A stretch of 64,000 bases of DNA from Candidatus Villigracilis affinis (GCA_016718275.1 JADKEA010000010.1:62001-126000); one strand, 5' to 3'. Numbered from the stretch's first letter, positions 10,301 to 17,913 are shown. Notes: generated from the sequence alone by a model not told the origin. Translations and numbers: made by a program.

Positions 10301-12100
10301 GTCACTTCCAAAGTTGCGGCGGCGCGTCATTCGCAAAAGGGCGTTGACCTCATCTCGCCGTCCAACAATCACGATATTTATTCCATCGAAGACCTCGCGC
10401 AATTTATCGAGGAACTCAAGACCATCAATCCCAAGGCGCGTGTCGCGGTCAAAATTCCTGTTGTGCCTGGCATCGGCATTATCGCCGTCGGTGTTGCCAA
10501 AGCCGAAGCCGATATTATTTATCTCACTGGTTTTGATGGAGGAACGGGTGCCGCCCGCCAACATTCATTGCGACATGTTGGCCTGCCTGCGGAAATTGGA
10601 ATCGTGGAAGCGCATCGTGCTTTAACGGAGGCAGGGTTGCGCTCCAAAGTAGAAATCTGGGCTGACGGTGGAGTCCGCTCCGCGTCGGACACGGTCAAGC
10701 TGATGTGCCTCGGCGCGAATCGAATTGGCTTTGCCACGCTGGCGATGGTTGCCATCGGCTGCACGATCTGTAGAGACTGTCAGAGTGGCACATGCCACAC
10801 GGGAATCACCACCCAGCTTGAAACGAAGGAAGAGGCGTTTAGTCAGGGCATCAAGCATTTTGTCCCGCGTGATATCGAGCAGGCCACGCAAGCCTTGGTC
10901 AACGTCTTCACAGGCTTGGGCGAAGGCGTGAAGGACATCGTATCCAAACTTGGTTTTGAAAATTCACAGGATATTGTTGGCCGCTCTGATTTGCTCGTGC
11001 AAATTTCGCATCACGAAAAAATTGACCTTGCTCAAATGCTTATCCCGATTGGTGAATATTTGTCTGCGGCTCCCATTCCGATTTCTTTACCGATGAATGA
11101 AATGCTGACCATTGACCGCGGCCCGTTGCATCGTCCGCGCAATCATCTGACCACGGTCATCTCCAATTTGGTGATGGAAAGTTTCACCACGTATCGGCAG
11201 GATAGAATTCTGTTTGAAGATGATAAAGTGACTCCCGTTGACCGCGCCCTCGGCACGCATCTCACGGGCGCTCTCACACGCTTCCGCAATAATTGGAATT
11301 GGTCGCCTGGACATGGCGGTCAGGGCGGTCACAGGGAAACATGGCTGCAGCCGCTTGATAATGTTGAAACAGATTCCGTGCCGCGCACATCGCTGCACTT
11401 CGTCAGCAGTTCCGTCCCAGGCAATGGACTCGGCGCGTACAATGCCGACCCCGTTCACATCCTCGTCGAAGGCGGCGCACAGGATGGGGTTGCGAAAGGC
11501 ATCTCTGGCGGGCGGGTGGTCATCATGAAAGGCTACAACCATGATGGCAAGTTGATCGACGGCTCGGTTGGGAAAAGCCTTGCGTATGGCGGCACGGGCG
11601 GCGTGGTCATCGTGCAAGGCAACGCGGACTCACGCGCCTGCATCCGTCTCTCTGGCGCGGATGTGATCATCGGCGGTGAAATTCTCAAGCCGCTCAATGA
11701 CAGCCTCGGCTTTATCGGCGCGCGCTCCAATGTGAAAGGCTTCCTGTGCGAATACATGACCTCAGGCCGTGTGCTGGTCTTGGGCGACCCTGGCCCGTGG
11801 ATGTGCGCAGGCATGACGGGCGGCGTGTTATATCTCCGCTTACAGCCGCATCTCAATTTTGATCAAGCCGCCATCCAGCGTCGCTTGGGAAAAGGCGCAA
11901 AAGTATCTGTACAGGAAGTGGGCGAGAGTGACCTGCAAAATCTGCGTGAACTTCTGACGATCTATGCAGACGAACTAAAACACAATCATCAAGCTGATGA
12001 AGCTCAAAAGGCTATTGATCTGCTTGTGGATTGGAAGAGCACCTTTGTCCGCGTGGTTCCGTTGGGGCAGCAGGAAGAGCAGAAATTCGCAACGGAGTAA
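7316..12100 (+). CDS. gltB: Glutamate synthase large subunit (GOGAT)
   Basis: Transfers the amide of glutamine to 2-oxoglutarate, giving two glutamates. 1594 aa. N-terminal class II amidotransferase domain: probable catalytic Cys41 (ERDACALVASV) after a 40-aa propeptide that would be removed. Then the central domain, the FMN-binding barrel (IASMSFGSQGETAYRAYAEA, GQGAKPGEGGHLP, LTGFDGGTGAARQH), the 3Fe-4S cysteines in CTICRDCQSGTC near residue 1150 (C-x5-C-x4-C spacing as in GltB), and the C-terminal beta-helix domain with repeated G-x-G motifs (GGRVVIMKGYNHDG, AYGGTGGVVIVQGNA). AAGGTG lies just before the ATG. No gltD (NADPH subunit) is adjacent, so the electron donor must be encoded elsewhere or be ferredoxin. 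It is the first gene of the nitrogen block and has the shared nitrogen promoter. Confidence 0.95.
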   Translation: MKNKVQFQNVDNESANDSHSSSFNWLTSPHTKTWLDERDACALVASVRKNGEATHGNLKRALAALSIMGHRSGEVNGEGDGIGVMTDIPRVLWSQALEQAGKPGWLAEDRRFFVGHLMIPNTEADVQGVKTKIINMLKERDIDLLLERPTPTRLQALGKMARQQVPHLWQISGMVHNGPLENVERTLFDLALHIEKFTNVAIASLSSNVVVYKVRGSIETLYQYFPELRNPDFTTAITIGHARYSTNTATSFERVQPFSLIGHNGEINTIARLREQAEMLGVNLVESGSDSQDLDRLLSTLIHHYRFSLTESLELAFPPILSEVEKLSPELQTIYKYYRQAFGPYSQGPAGIISRFGDECVFSVDALGLRPLWFGDTEKEYFFSSEKGVYHLDDMVVDPIPLSPGEKMRVRIHRGRNVEVFDYPAIQQRMLNLTMRRFGSLETLNKRLAHPPLPLEITENGESNVQPTVDLDNRLSAFGWGREDREWVQELAKNGIDPISSLGFDGPLASLSTERQNIADYFKEAVAVVTNPAIDREREVEHFSTQTIIGSRPPLVPNELREESTFTLETPILLDSVSAGLKTGYPTLSQLTSRFPNEQLGHLQTVTLPGETTAQALERLAQAAIDSVRNGAKLLLLDDSAAFQNQNGWVDPILALSVIDLALRKTFAELSSSESSSTPLPINDSGKIDLSLMASQSAVNLRRQVGLVVRSGAIRNLHDVIMCIGMGADAISPYLIFEAAVKATNDEEETEGLKKTFKALRSGIEKCISTMGIHEARGYGRLFSSIGLSNPVAFALGVKNYGGSEQGGLKWNDIDADTEQRTQAYHSAGRGELSRVNHFYPKIWKAAGKLGKGESGWGEYEAHTQTTAKANPVTIRHILDFRYPEQTSIESNNVNLGITSHKLPFLIASMSFGSQGETAYRAYAEAAFRLNMLSLNGEGGEIPDLLGKYPFNRGIQIASGRFGITAETINATNLLEIKVGQGAKPGEGGHLPARKVTSKVAAARHSQKGVDLISPSNNHDIYSIEDLAQFIEELKTINPKARVAVKIPVVPGIGIIAVGVAKAEADIIYLTGFDGGTGAARQHSLRHVGLPAEIGIVEAHRALTEAGLRSKVEIWADGGVRSASDTVKLMCLGANRIGFATLAMVAIGCTICRDCQSGTCHTGITTQLETKEEAFSQGIKHFVPRDIEQATQALVNVFTGLGEGVKDIVSKLGFENSQDIVGRSDLLVQISHHEKIDLAQMLIPIGEYLSAAPIPISLPMNEMLTIDRGPLHRPRNHLTTVISNLVMESFTTYRQDRILFEDDKVTPVDRALGTHLTGALTRFRNNWNWSPGHGGQGGHRETWLQPLDNVETDSVPRTSLHFVSSSVPGNGLGAYNADPVHILVEGGAQDGVAKGISGGRVVIMKGYNHDGKLIDGSVGKSLAYGGTGGVVIVQGNADSRACIRLSGADVIIGGEILKPLNDSLGFIGARSNVKGFLCEYMTSGRVLVLGDPGPWMCAGMTGGVLYLRLQPHLNFDQAAIQRRLGKGAKVSVQEVGESDLQNLRELLTIYADELKHNHQADEAQKAIDLLVDWKSTFVRVVPLGQQEEQKFATE

Positions 12101-12110
12101 CTATGATTCC

Positions 12111-12175
12111 CTGAGCGGAGCGAAGGGTCTCTACTCTCTCCATCCGAAATTCTTCGCTTCGCTCAGAATGACATT
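12111..12175. repeat. Dispersed inverted repeat downstream of gltB
   Basis: CTGAGCGGAGCGAAG and, about 30 bp on, CTTCGCTTCGCTCAG form a 15-bp imperfect inverted repeat (one mismatch). The right arm with its flank (ATTCTTCGCTTCGCTCAGAA) recurs in part at 56467-56492 (ATTCTTCACTGTCGCTCAGAA), so it is a dispersed extragenic element and not a plain terminator. Confidence 0.65.
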
Positions 12176-12208
12176 GCATAAAATGACGAGTTAAACATAT
12201 ATTTGAAG

Positions 12209-12237
12209 TGACTTGTGAATATTCACAGGTCATTTTT
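12209..12237 (+). terminator. Terminator downstream of gltB
   Basis: TGACTTGTGAA/TTCACAGGTCA hairpin (nearly perfect, TA loop) followed by TTTTTTATTTTT. Confidence 0.85.
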
Positions 12238-12316
12238 TATTTTTCATGCGATATGCTCCATTTGGGTAGGAAATTATTCGCTCGAAACCTGTAATTCAAC
12301 AGGTTGTCCAGTCAAA

Positions 12317-12361
12317 ATACTCCGTAGGGGTAATAGGCGTACTGCTTCAAATCCATAGAAT
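12317..12361 (+). promoter_or_regulatory. Promoter of the permease-amt unit with nitrogen box
   Basis: Box TACTCCGTAGGGGTAATAG ends at 12336; 19 nt later comes TAGAAT (12356-12361), about 46 nt before the permease ATG. It is the least conserved of the four copies on its 5' side, but the 3' half GGGTAATAG is identical to the glnA copy. Confidence 0.55.
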
Positions 12362-12406
12362 AAGAACTACAAAACGTTCTTCAAATTTTAGAAAGCGAGG
12401 TAGTCC

Positions 12407-13711
12407 ATGTTTTTCACTTTGACCATTTTCATTTTGGCATACATAGCGATTGCAAGTGAAAAGTTTCCCCGTCATTATGTGGCTTTGCTTGGCGCAGGGT
12501 TGCTGATCGTCTTCGGCATCCTCAGCCCCATGGAAGCATTGTCCTATATCAATTGGGAAACCCTGGGACTTCTCGCGGGTATGTTTACTCTGGTTTCAAT
12601 TTTGCAGGAAGCTGGCTTTTTCACATGGCTGGCGATGAAATCTCTCAAGAAGGTAAATTATCACCCCGTCGCTCTTTTCGTGATTTTGATCATCTTCGCG
12701 GCTGTCATGGCTATGTTCATGGACAGCATCACCGTTATGTTGTTCCTCTCCGCTCTCACGCTGCAACTCTGCCGATTGCTGAAACTCGACCCCGTTCCGT
12801 TGGTGATCGCAGAAGTCTGCGCGGCGAATACGGGCGGCGCCGCAACGTTGGTTGGCGACCCTCCCAACGTAATTCTCGGTACAACCCTTGGATTTAACTT
12901 CGCTGATTTCATTACCCACACTGGCCCGATCTCTGCGATTGCGGCGCTTCTTTTGCTTGGAATGTTCTACCTCACCAATCGCAAATCTTTGATGGATGCC
13001 CATGACCTGCTGACCGATGCGACCATCACCGAAATTGAAGCCCTCCACAACGAACCCATGCACGCGCATCTGACTCGCGTTGGGCTGATCGGTTTTCTAG
13101 CGGCAGTGATCTTGCTCGTGCTTCACATCCCGCTGAGTGACTTGACTGGTTTTCACATCAACGCCGCGATGGCTGCTCTTGTCCCTGCGGGCATTGCCTT
13201 GCTCGTTATGAAAAGTGTGGACCGCAAAAAGGCTGTCCTCAAAGTGGATGGCGAAAGCATCCTTTTCTTTGCTGGTTTATTTGTGCTGATCGGTGGTTTG
13301 GAAAAGATCGACATTTTTAAATCCATGGCTCAAGGCTTGGCTGATGTGTCCACAACCAATCACAGTGGACTGGTGATGGCCTTACATTGGCTGCCTGGTC
13401 TGGCAAGCGGAATTGTGGATAACGTCCCGCTGGCATTGGCAATGAGCTACGTGCTCAAAGATCTGGCCGCCATCCCTGGGATGCCCGCTCTCGGCCTGAT
13501 GGTCTGGTCGCTGGCGCTGGGAATTGATATTGGCGGGAACCTGACACCAATTGGCGCATCTGCAAATGTGGTGGCTTACTCATTCATGGAACGCAATCAC
13601 GGTTCCATCGGCTGGAAGCGTTGGCTGGTTGTGGCGGTTCCGCCCACCATCCTTGCGATGCTATTTGCCTCTTTGTCTGTCATGCTCAAAGGTCACTGGG
13701 GCTGGTACTAA
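12407..13711 (+). CDS. ArsB/NhaD-type (ion transporter superfamily) permease
   Basis: A 434-aa polytopic inner-membrane protein with about 11 hydrophobic segments. It carries the family signature ANTGGAATLVGDPPN (about residues 144-158) and the second-half counterpart GIVDNVPLALAMS ... GGNLTPIGASANV, marking the two inverted repeats of the IT superfamily (arsenite, Na+/H+ or anion permeases). Substrate cannot be read from sequence. There is no ArsR or arsenate reductase nearby. It is instead 66 nt upstream of amt and downstream of a nitrogen-box promoter, so a role in nitrogen-linked ion or organic anion transport (for example 2-oxoglutarate-type dicarboxylates or pH/Na+ balance) is inferred. 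GAGGTAG ribosome site before the ATG. Confidence 0.8.
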   Translation: MFFTLTIFILAYIAIASEKFPRHYVALLGAGLLIVFGILSPMEALSYINWETLGLLAGMFTLVSILQEAGFFTWLAMKSLKKVNYHPVALFVILIIFAAVMAMFMDSITVMLFLSALTLQLCRLLKLDPVPLVIAEVCAANTGGAATLVGDPPNVILGTTLGFNFADFITHTGPISAIAALLLLGMFYLTNRKSLMDAHDLLTDATITEIEALHNEPMHAHLTRVGLIGFLAAVILLVLHIPLSDLTGFHINAAMAALVPAGIALLVMKSVDRKKAVLKVDGESILFFAGLFVLIGGLEKIDIFKSMAQGLADVSTTNHSGLVMALHWLPGLASGIVDNVPLALAMSYVLKDLAAIPGMPALGLMVWSLALGIDIGGNLTPIGASANVVAYSFMERNHGSIGWKRWLVVAVPPTILAMLFASLSVMLKGHWGWY

Positions 13712-13777
13712 TTCGTTGGTTGCATAACGGTGTTCGCCGATACCTTGAAATAAAAATCTTAATTCTAGGAGAGAGAA

Positions 13778-15361
13778 ATGAATTACATAAAAAAACGCTG
13801 GGTATGGATTTTGTCTCTGGTGATGGTGATGGCTCTGGTCTTCGTCACTCCCGCTTTTGCACAGGATGGCACGCCGCCGTCAGACGAAGTAGTTGACCTG
13901 ACCTTGGGCATCAACATCTTGTGGATGATCGTTGGCGGTTTCCTCGTCTTCTTCATGCAGGCAGGCTTTGCCTTGGTGGAAACTGGTTTCACCCGCAACA
14001 AGAACGTCGCTCACACCATGATGATGAATATGATGGTCTTCTGCATTGGTGCGGTGGGCTACTGGTTGGTTGGTTTTGCTTTTCAATTCGGCGCGGTAAA
14101 TGCTGCTTTTCCAGCAGTATCAACTGTCGGCGCGGTTGGAGGCGAGTGGGCTCATTCGCCCATTACCCTCGGTGATTGGTCAGGCTTGCTCGCGACTCCT
14201 CTCATCCGCTTTGGTCAATATGGTTTCCTTGGCGGAAGCGGCTTTCTTTTGGGCGGCCTTGGTGCAAATGCTGGCGTTCTGGCTTTCTTCCTCTTCCAAA
14301 TGGTTTTCATGGATACGGCCGCGACCATTCCGACAGGTTCGATGGCGGAGCGATTGAAGTTTGTTGGTTTTGTGTTCATGAGTTTGTGGGTCAGCATGAT
14401 CATTTACCCGATTGCGGGCGGATGGGTTTGGGGCGGCGGCTGGCTGCAGAATTTGGGACGCGCGGCCGGGCTTGGTAACGGCGCAGTGGACTTTGCTGGT
14501 TCAGGCGTGGTGCATTTGATCGGCGGCGCAATTGCCTTGGCTGGTGCGATCGTGATCGGCCCGCGCATTGGAAAGTTCAACAAGGATGGTTCGGCCAATA
14601 CGATCCCTGGTCATAACCTGTCGCTTGGAATTTTGGGAACGATCATTTTGTTCTTCGGTTGGTTTGGCTTCAACCCTGGTTCGTCCTTGGGATTTGTCGG
14701 CGCATTTCGTAACCTTGCGGTGATCGCTGCCATCAACACACTCATGGCAGGCGCGGCGGGCGGCGTTTCAGCCATGGCGTATGCATGGCTGGTTGGCCCA
14801 ACCAAGAAACCAGATCCTGCATTATCGGTCAATGGGGTTTTGGCTGGCTTGGTCGCCATCACTGCACCTTGTGCTTTTGTGGATACGTGGGCTGCCGTTG
14901 TGATCGGTCTGGTCTCTGGTGTGATCGTGTGCTGGGCAACCGCCTTGCTGGATAAACTCAAGATCGATGATCCCGTGGGCGCTGTCCCTGTTCATTTGTT
15001 CAATGGCGCATGGGGTGTGCTGGCTGTCGGTATCTTTGCCAATGGCAACCCTGACACCGCCGCATGGAATGGGGTTGAATCCGCAGTGACAGGCTTGCTG
15101 TATGGCGGCACTACTCAGATCTTTGCACAGCTTGCCGAAGTGACCAGTATCTTTGCCTTCGTCTTTGGCCTCTCTTATGTATTCTTCAAAGTGCTTGCTG
15201 CATTCAAAGTCTTGCGCGTTTCCCGCGAAGTGGAATTGCAAGGCTTGGATATTTCGGAAATGGGTGCAGTGGGGTATCCCGTGGATTGGGAACCGCAGGA
15301 TGTGGATGCGCCTGAAGTAAGCAAACCTGGCTTCTCGGCACATCCTGCCACAACAGATTAG
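13778..15361 (+). CDS. amt: Ammonium transporter
   Basis: Amt/MEP/Rh channel for ammonium uptake, probably a membrane trimer. 527 aa. A signal peptide at residues 1-29 (ends PAFAQ) precedes the 11-helix Amt core. Family features: MQAGFALVETGFTRNKN, DTAATIPTGSMAERLKF, DFAGSGVVHLIGG and the pore histidine region GHNLSLGILGTIILFFGWFGFNPGS. The C-terminal tail (about 50 aa after VFFKVLAAFKVLRVS) is acidic and longer than the usual PII-contact tail. TAGGAGAG lies just before the ATG. No glnK/PII gene accompanies it, which is unusual for amt operons. It is likely cotranscribed with the upstream permease and followed by a terminator hairpin at 15424-15459. Confidence 0.95.
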   Translation: MNYIKKRWVWILSLVMVMALVFVTPAFAQDGTPPSDEVVDLTLGINILWMIVGGFLVFFMQAGFALVETGFTRNKNVAHTMMMNMMVFCIGAVGYWLVGFAFQFGAVNAAFPAVSTVGAVGGEWAHSPITLGDWSGLLATPLIRFGQYGFLGGSGFLLGGLGANAGVLAFFLFQMVFMDTAATIPTGSMAERLKFVGFVFMSLWVSMIIYPIAGGWVWGGGWLQNLGRAAGLGNGAVDFAGSGVVHLIGGAIALAGAIVIGPRIGKFNKDGSANTIPGHNLSLGILGTIILFFGWFGFNPGSSLGFVGAFRNLAVIAAINTLMAGAAGGVSAMAYAWLVGPTKKPDPALSVNGVLAGLVAITAPCAFVDTWAAVVIGLVSGVIVCWATALLDKLKIDDPVGAVPVHLFNGAWGVLAVGIFANGNPDTAAWNGVESAVTGLLYGGTTQIFAQLAEVTSIFAFVFGLSYVFFKVLAAFKVLRVSREVELQGLDISEMGAVGYPVDWEPQDVDAPEVSKPGFSAHPATTD

Positions 15362-15392
15362 GTAGACCAGTCATCTTCTTCGACTGTTAATA

Positions 15393-15459
15393 CTCTCCTT
15401 GGTAGTCCCCGAATGGGGAAGCTCATGGCGATTGGAGTGCTCCAGTCGCCATGTTTTTT
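15393..15459 (+). terminator. amt 3' hairpin module (copy A)
   Basis: TCTCCTTGGTAG, then small hairpin TCCCC-GAAT-GGGGA (15406-15419), then a 12-bp hairpin CATGGCGATTGG/CCAGTCGCCATG (15424-15453) and T6: a Rho-independent terminator for amt. The whole arrangement is repeated 200 nt downstream (15592-15660). Confidence 0.85.
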
Positions 15460-15473
15460 GTGCCGACATAAAA

Positions 15474-15518
15474 GTACCCATTTAGGGAATAGACTTGAGC
15501 ATGTCTCCTGCCTATAAT
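15474..15518 (+). promoter_or_regulatory. Intergenic nitrogen-box promoter
   Basis: Box GTACCCATTTAGGGAATAG (15474-15492), exactly 20 nt, then TATAAT at 15513-15518. No open frame follows before the next terminator, so its product should be a short RNA. Confidence 0.7.
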
Positions 15519-15524
15519 CCGCTC

Positions 15525-15660
15525 GTTGCTTGCGGCAATGCAGTACCTAAGTAGGCAGGATCAGCCTTGTCCTGGGCTGTTTCTCGAATGATCTCCTTGG
15601 TAGACCCCTTCAGAGGGGGTACATGGCGATTGGTTTTTACCAGTCGCCATGTTTTATTTT
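15525..15660 (+). ncRNA. Predicted nitrogen-controlled small RNA between amt and glnA
   Basis: Predicted from promoter and terminator only: start about 7 nt after TATAAT (15513-15518), end at the T-rich tract after the hairpin CATGGCGATTGG/CCAGTCGCCATG (15622-15651), about 135 nt. No convincing coding frame. Internal elements are CAGCC/GGGCTG (about 15562-15579), then unpaired TCTCCTTGG (15592-15600), an ACCCC/GGGGT hairpin and the terminator. TCTCCTT is the exact complement of AAGGAGA, the glnA ribosome site, so base pairing to Shine-Dalgarno sequences is possible. The 3' half duplicates the 3' end of the amt message. A leader or attenuator of glnA is the alternative, but glnA has its own promoter after this terminator. 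Confidence 0.5.
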
Positions 15661-15663
15661 TAA

Positions 15664-15708
15664 GTACCCGTTTGGGTAATAGACCTACCCGAACCCTACC
15701 CATATAAT
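15664..15708 (+). promoter_or_regulatory. glnA promoter with nitrogen box
   Basis: Box GTACCCGTTTGGGTAATAG (15664-15682; inner dyad TACCC-N4-GGGTA), 20 nt, TATAAT at 15703-15708. Start expected near 15715, giving a leader of about 38 nt with AAGGAG before the ATG. Confidence 0.75.
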
Positions 15709-15752
15709 CCCGCCCTATACGACACCAAAAAACATTGTAAGGAGAAGCAATT

Positions 15753-17159
15753 ATGGCAAAGACAATTAAAGAAGTTTTGGAATTGGCAAAAGGCGTTCAG
15801 GTTGTGGACCTGCGCTTCATTGACTTACCTGGTACCTGGCAGCATTTCACCATGCCTGTTCAGCGTCTGACAGAGGATTTCTTCAGCGAAGGCATTCCCT
15901 TCGACGGCTCATCCATTCGCGGCTTTCAGGAAATTCACGAATCAGACATGCTCCTCAAGGCTGACCCCGAGACTGCTTTCGTTGACCCCACAGCCATCAC
16001 TCCCACTTTGGTGATCTCCTGCAACGTCTTTGACCCGTTCACCGAAGAACCCTATTCTCGCGATGCGCGTTATGTGGCACAAAAAGCTGAAGCGTACTTA
16101 AAAAGCACGGGTCTCGCCGAAACAGCCTATTTCGCGCCTGAGGCGGAGTTCTTCGTCTTCGACGGCATTCGCTACGCATCTACTCCGTATGAATCATCCT
16201 TCTCCATCGAATCGGAAGAAGGTTGGTGGAGCAGCAACCGCGAAGGCAGCAAGGGCGGGCAGATCCAGCCGAAGCGCGGCTACTTCCCGACCACCCCAAC
16301 TGATACCCTTCAGGAACTGCGCAACAAATTTATGCTTGCCATGCAAGCTGCTGGCGTTTCAATGGACTTGCATCACCACGAAGTCGCCACCGCTGGTCAG
16401 AGCGAAATGTCCATGCACTTCACCACGCTCACCCGCATGGCTGATGATCTCCTGCTCTACAAGTACATCATCAAGAATGTAGCTCGCCAGAACGGCAAGA
16501 CCGTCACCTTCATGCCCAAGCCCATCTTCGGTGATAACGGCTCTGGTATGCATGTTCACTCTTCACTTTGGAAAGACGGCAAGAACGTCTTCTTTGATGA
16601 GAAGGGGTATGCAGGTCTTTCCCAAACAGCTATTTACTATATCGGCGGCTTGCTCAAGCATGCTCCTGCCTTGCTCGCGCTCACTTCGCCGACCACCAAC
16701 TCCTATCGCCGCCTCGTCCCTGGTTATGAAGCACCCGTCAATATCGCTTACTCACAGCGCAATCGCTCGGCCATCTGCCGCATTCCTGCGAACAAAAGCT
16801 CCAAGGCAAAGCGCGTCGAATTCCGCGCGCCCGATGCCACCAGCAATCCGTACCTCGCGTTCTCTGCCATCCTCATGGCTGGTCTCGATGGTGTCTTGAA
16901 CAAGATCGATCCTGGTCAGCCTCAAGATCGCGACCTGTACGAACTGCCCGCAGAAGAGAAGAAGCTCATCAAGCAGGTTCCTTCCAGCCTCGGCGAAGTG
17001 CTCGATGCTCTCGAAGCCGATCACGACTTCCTGCTCAAGGGCGGCGTCTTCACTCCTGACCTCCTCGAGGAATACATCAAATACAAGCGTACCCACGAAG
17101 TGGATGCAATTCGCCTGCGCCCAACTCCGCACGAATACGTCATGTACTTTGATGCCTAA
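15753..17159 (+). CDS. glnA: Glutamine synthetase, type I
   Basis: Condenses glutamate and ammonia with ATP; the entry point of nitrogen assimilation and the glutamine source for GltB and CarA. 468 aa, a dodecameric GSI. Beta-grasp N-terminal domain (VDLRFIDLPGTWQHFTMP; FDGSSIRGFQ), metal and substrate residues in FAPEAEFFVFD, DLHHHEVATAGQSEM, GDNGSGMHVHSSLW, and the catalytic tail NRSAICRIPA ... VEFRAPDATSNPYLAF. The 25-residue-class insertion of the GSI-beta subtype is present (EEGWWSSNREGSKGG). A tyrosine in RDLYELPAEE (about residue 395) matches the adenylylation site, so GlnE-type control is possible. AAGGAG ribosome site 8 nt before the ATG. Nitrogen-box promoter upstream; single-gene transcript ended by the hairpin at 17194. 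Confidence 0.97.
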   Translation: MAKTIKEVLELAKGVQVVDLRFIDLPGTWQHFTMPVQRLTEDFFSEGIPFDGSSIRGFQEIHESDMLLKADPETAFVDPTAITPTLVISCNVFDPFTEEPYSRDARYVAQKAEAYLKSTGLAETAYFAPEAEFFVFDGIRYASTPYESSFSIESEEGWWSSNREGSKGGQIQPKRGYFPTTPTDTLQELRNKFMLAMQAAGVSMDLHHHEVATAGQSEMSMHFTTLTRMADDLLLYKYIIKNVARQNGKTVTFMPKPIFGDNGSGMHVHSSLWKDGKNVFFDEKGYAGLSQTAIYYIGGLLKHAPALLALTSPTTNSYRRLVPGYEAPVNIAYSQRNRSAICRIPANKSSKAKRVEFRAPDATSNPYLAFSAILMAGLDGVLNKIDPGQPQDRDLYELPAEEKKLIKQVPSSLGEVLDALEADHDFLLKGGVFTPDLLEEYIKYKRTHEVDAIRLRPTPHEYVMYFDA

Positions 17160-17193
17160 CCGACTGTAAGCCGCTTCACGCTTCGCGTACACT

Positions 17194-17241
17194 GACAGCT
17201 GGTTGCAGACCAATGGGCCTGTAACCAGCTGTCGCCTTTTT
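17194..17241 (+). terminator. Terminator of glnA
   Basis: 11-bp perfect stem GACAGCTGGTT/AACCAGCTGTC, 18-nt loop, then GCC and T5. Confidence 0.85.
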
Positions 17242-17283
17242 CTAACCTACGGAGTGTTACCGCACCCAATTGTGATCATACTT

Positions 17284-17913
17284 ATGCACACTACACTCTT
17301 TATTTCCTCATTCATTCTCGCGATCTCCTTCTGCGCTCCGCCTGGCATCATCACCGCTGAGACGGTTCGCCGCGGTTCTGCCCGTGGATTTATCCCTGCC
17401 TTGTATGTTCAATTCGGCTCCCTCGTGGGTGACACGACCTGGGCCATCATCGCGCTGACAGGTCTTGCCTTCCTCATTCAAAACCCCATCGCCAAAACCA
17501 CGCTGAGTTTGATCGGCATTTTGCTCATGCTCAAACTCGCATGGGATGCCTTCAAAGATGCCCGCCACGGCAATGGACTGAGCACTTCCGAGTCCACATC
17601 TGCGCATGGAGATTTTGCCAGCGGCGCATTTCTCTCCCTCGGCAATCCGCTCAACATCGTTTTTTGGACAGGTCTTGGCACGACCGTCTTTGCATCCATC
17701 ACAGGTGGGCCGCAGCCAATTCATTTTGCCATCTTCTTCACTGGCTTTCTGGCTGGCGCGATCTTGTGGTGCTTTGTCATGGCAGGGCTCGTTGCCTGGG
17801 GCAAACAGTGGATGACGAATAATTTCTTCCGCTGGGTCAATCTCACCTGCGGCGCCGCCATGGTGTACTTCGCCATTCAACTTGGCTTACAAACCGCCCA
17901 GAGTCTGGTGTAA
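17284..17913 (+). CDS. LysE/RhtB-family amino-acid exporter
   Basis: A 209-aa inner-membrane protein with about six hydrophobic segments: residues 3-25, 40-62, 66-86, 112-133, 145-170, 180-205. Family marks are the early PPG (FCAPPGIITAETVRRG), GSLVGDTTWA and the second-half LSLGNPLNIVFWTG. The LysE/RhtB superfamily exports basic or neutral amino acids or their derivatives; the substrate is not evident. The start at 17284 (MHTTLFISSF) is chosen because it begins the first helix; earlier in-frame starts run through the glnA terminator. It directly follows glnA, so a link to glutamine or glutamate overflow is possible but only inferred. Confidence 0.85.
   Translation: MHTTLFISSFILAISFCAPPGIITAETVRRGSARGFIPALYVQFGSLVGDTTWAIIALTGLAFLIQNPIAKTTLSLIGILLMLKLAWDAFKDARHGNGLSTSESTSAHGDFASGAFLSLGNPLNIVFWTGLGTTVFASITGGPQPIHFAIFFTGFLAGAILWCFVMAGLVAWGKQWMTNNFFRWVNLTCGAAMVYFAIQLGLQTAQSLV

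Noticed and set aside
9878..11617. Long minus-strand open frames opposite gltB (up to 228 codons)
   Set aside because: Shadow frames caused by the codon bias of gltB; no ribosome sites or family features.
12407..13711. Arsenite resistance operon
   Set aside because: The permease matches the ArsB/NhaD fold, but no arsR, arsC or arsA is present and the context is nitrogen metabolism.
15393..15660. Glutamine-type riboswitch controlling glnA
   Set aside because: The conserved glnA/downstream-peptide riboswitch core was not found, and glnA has its own promoter after the second terminator; a small RNA fits better.
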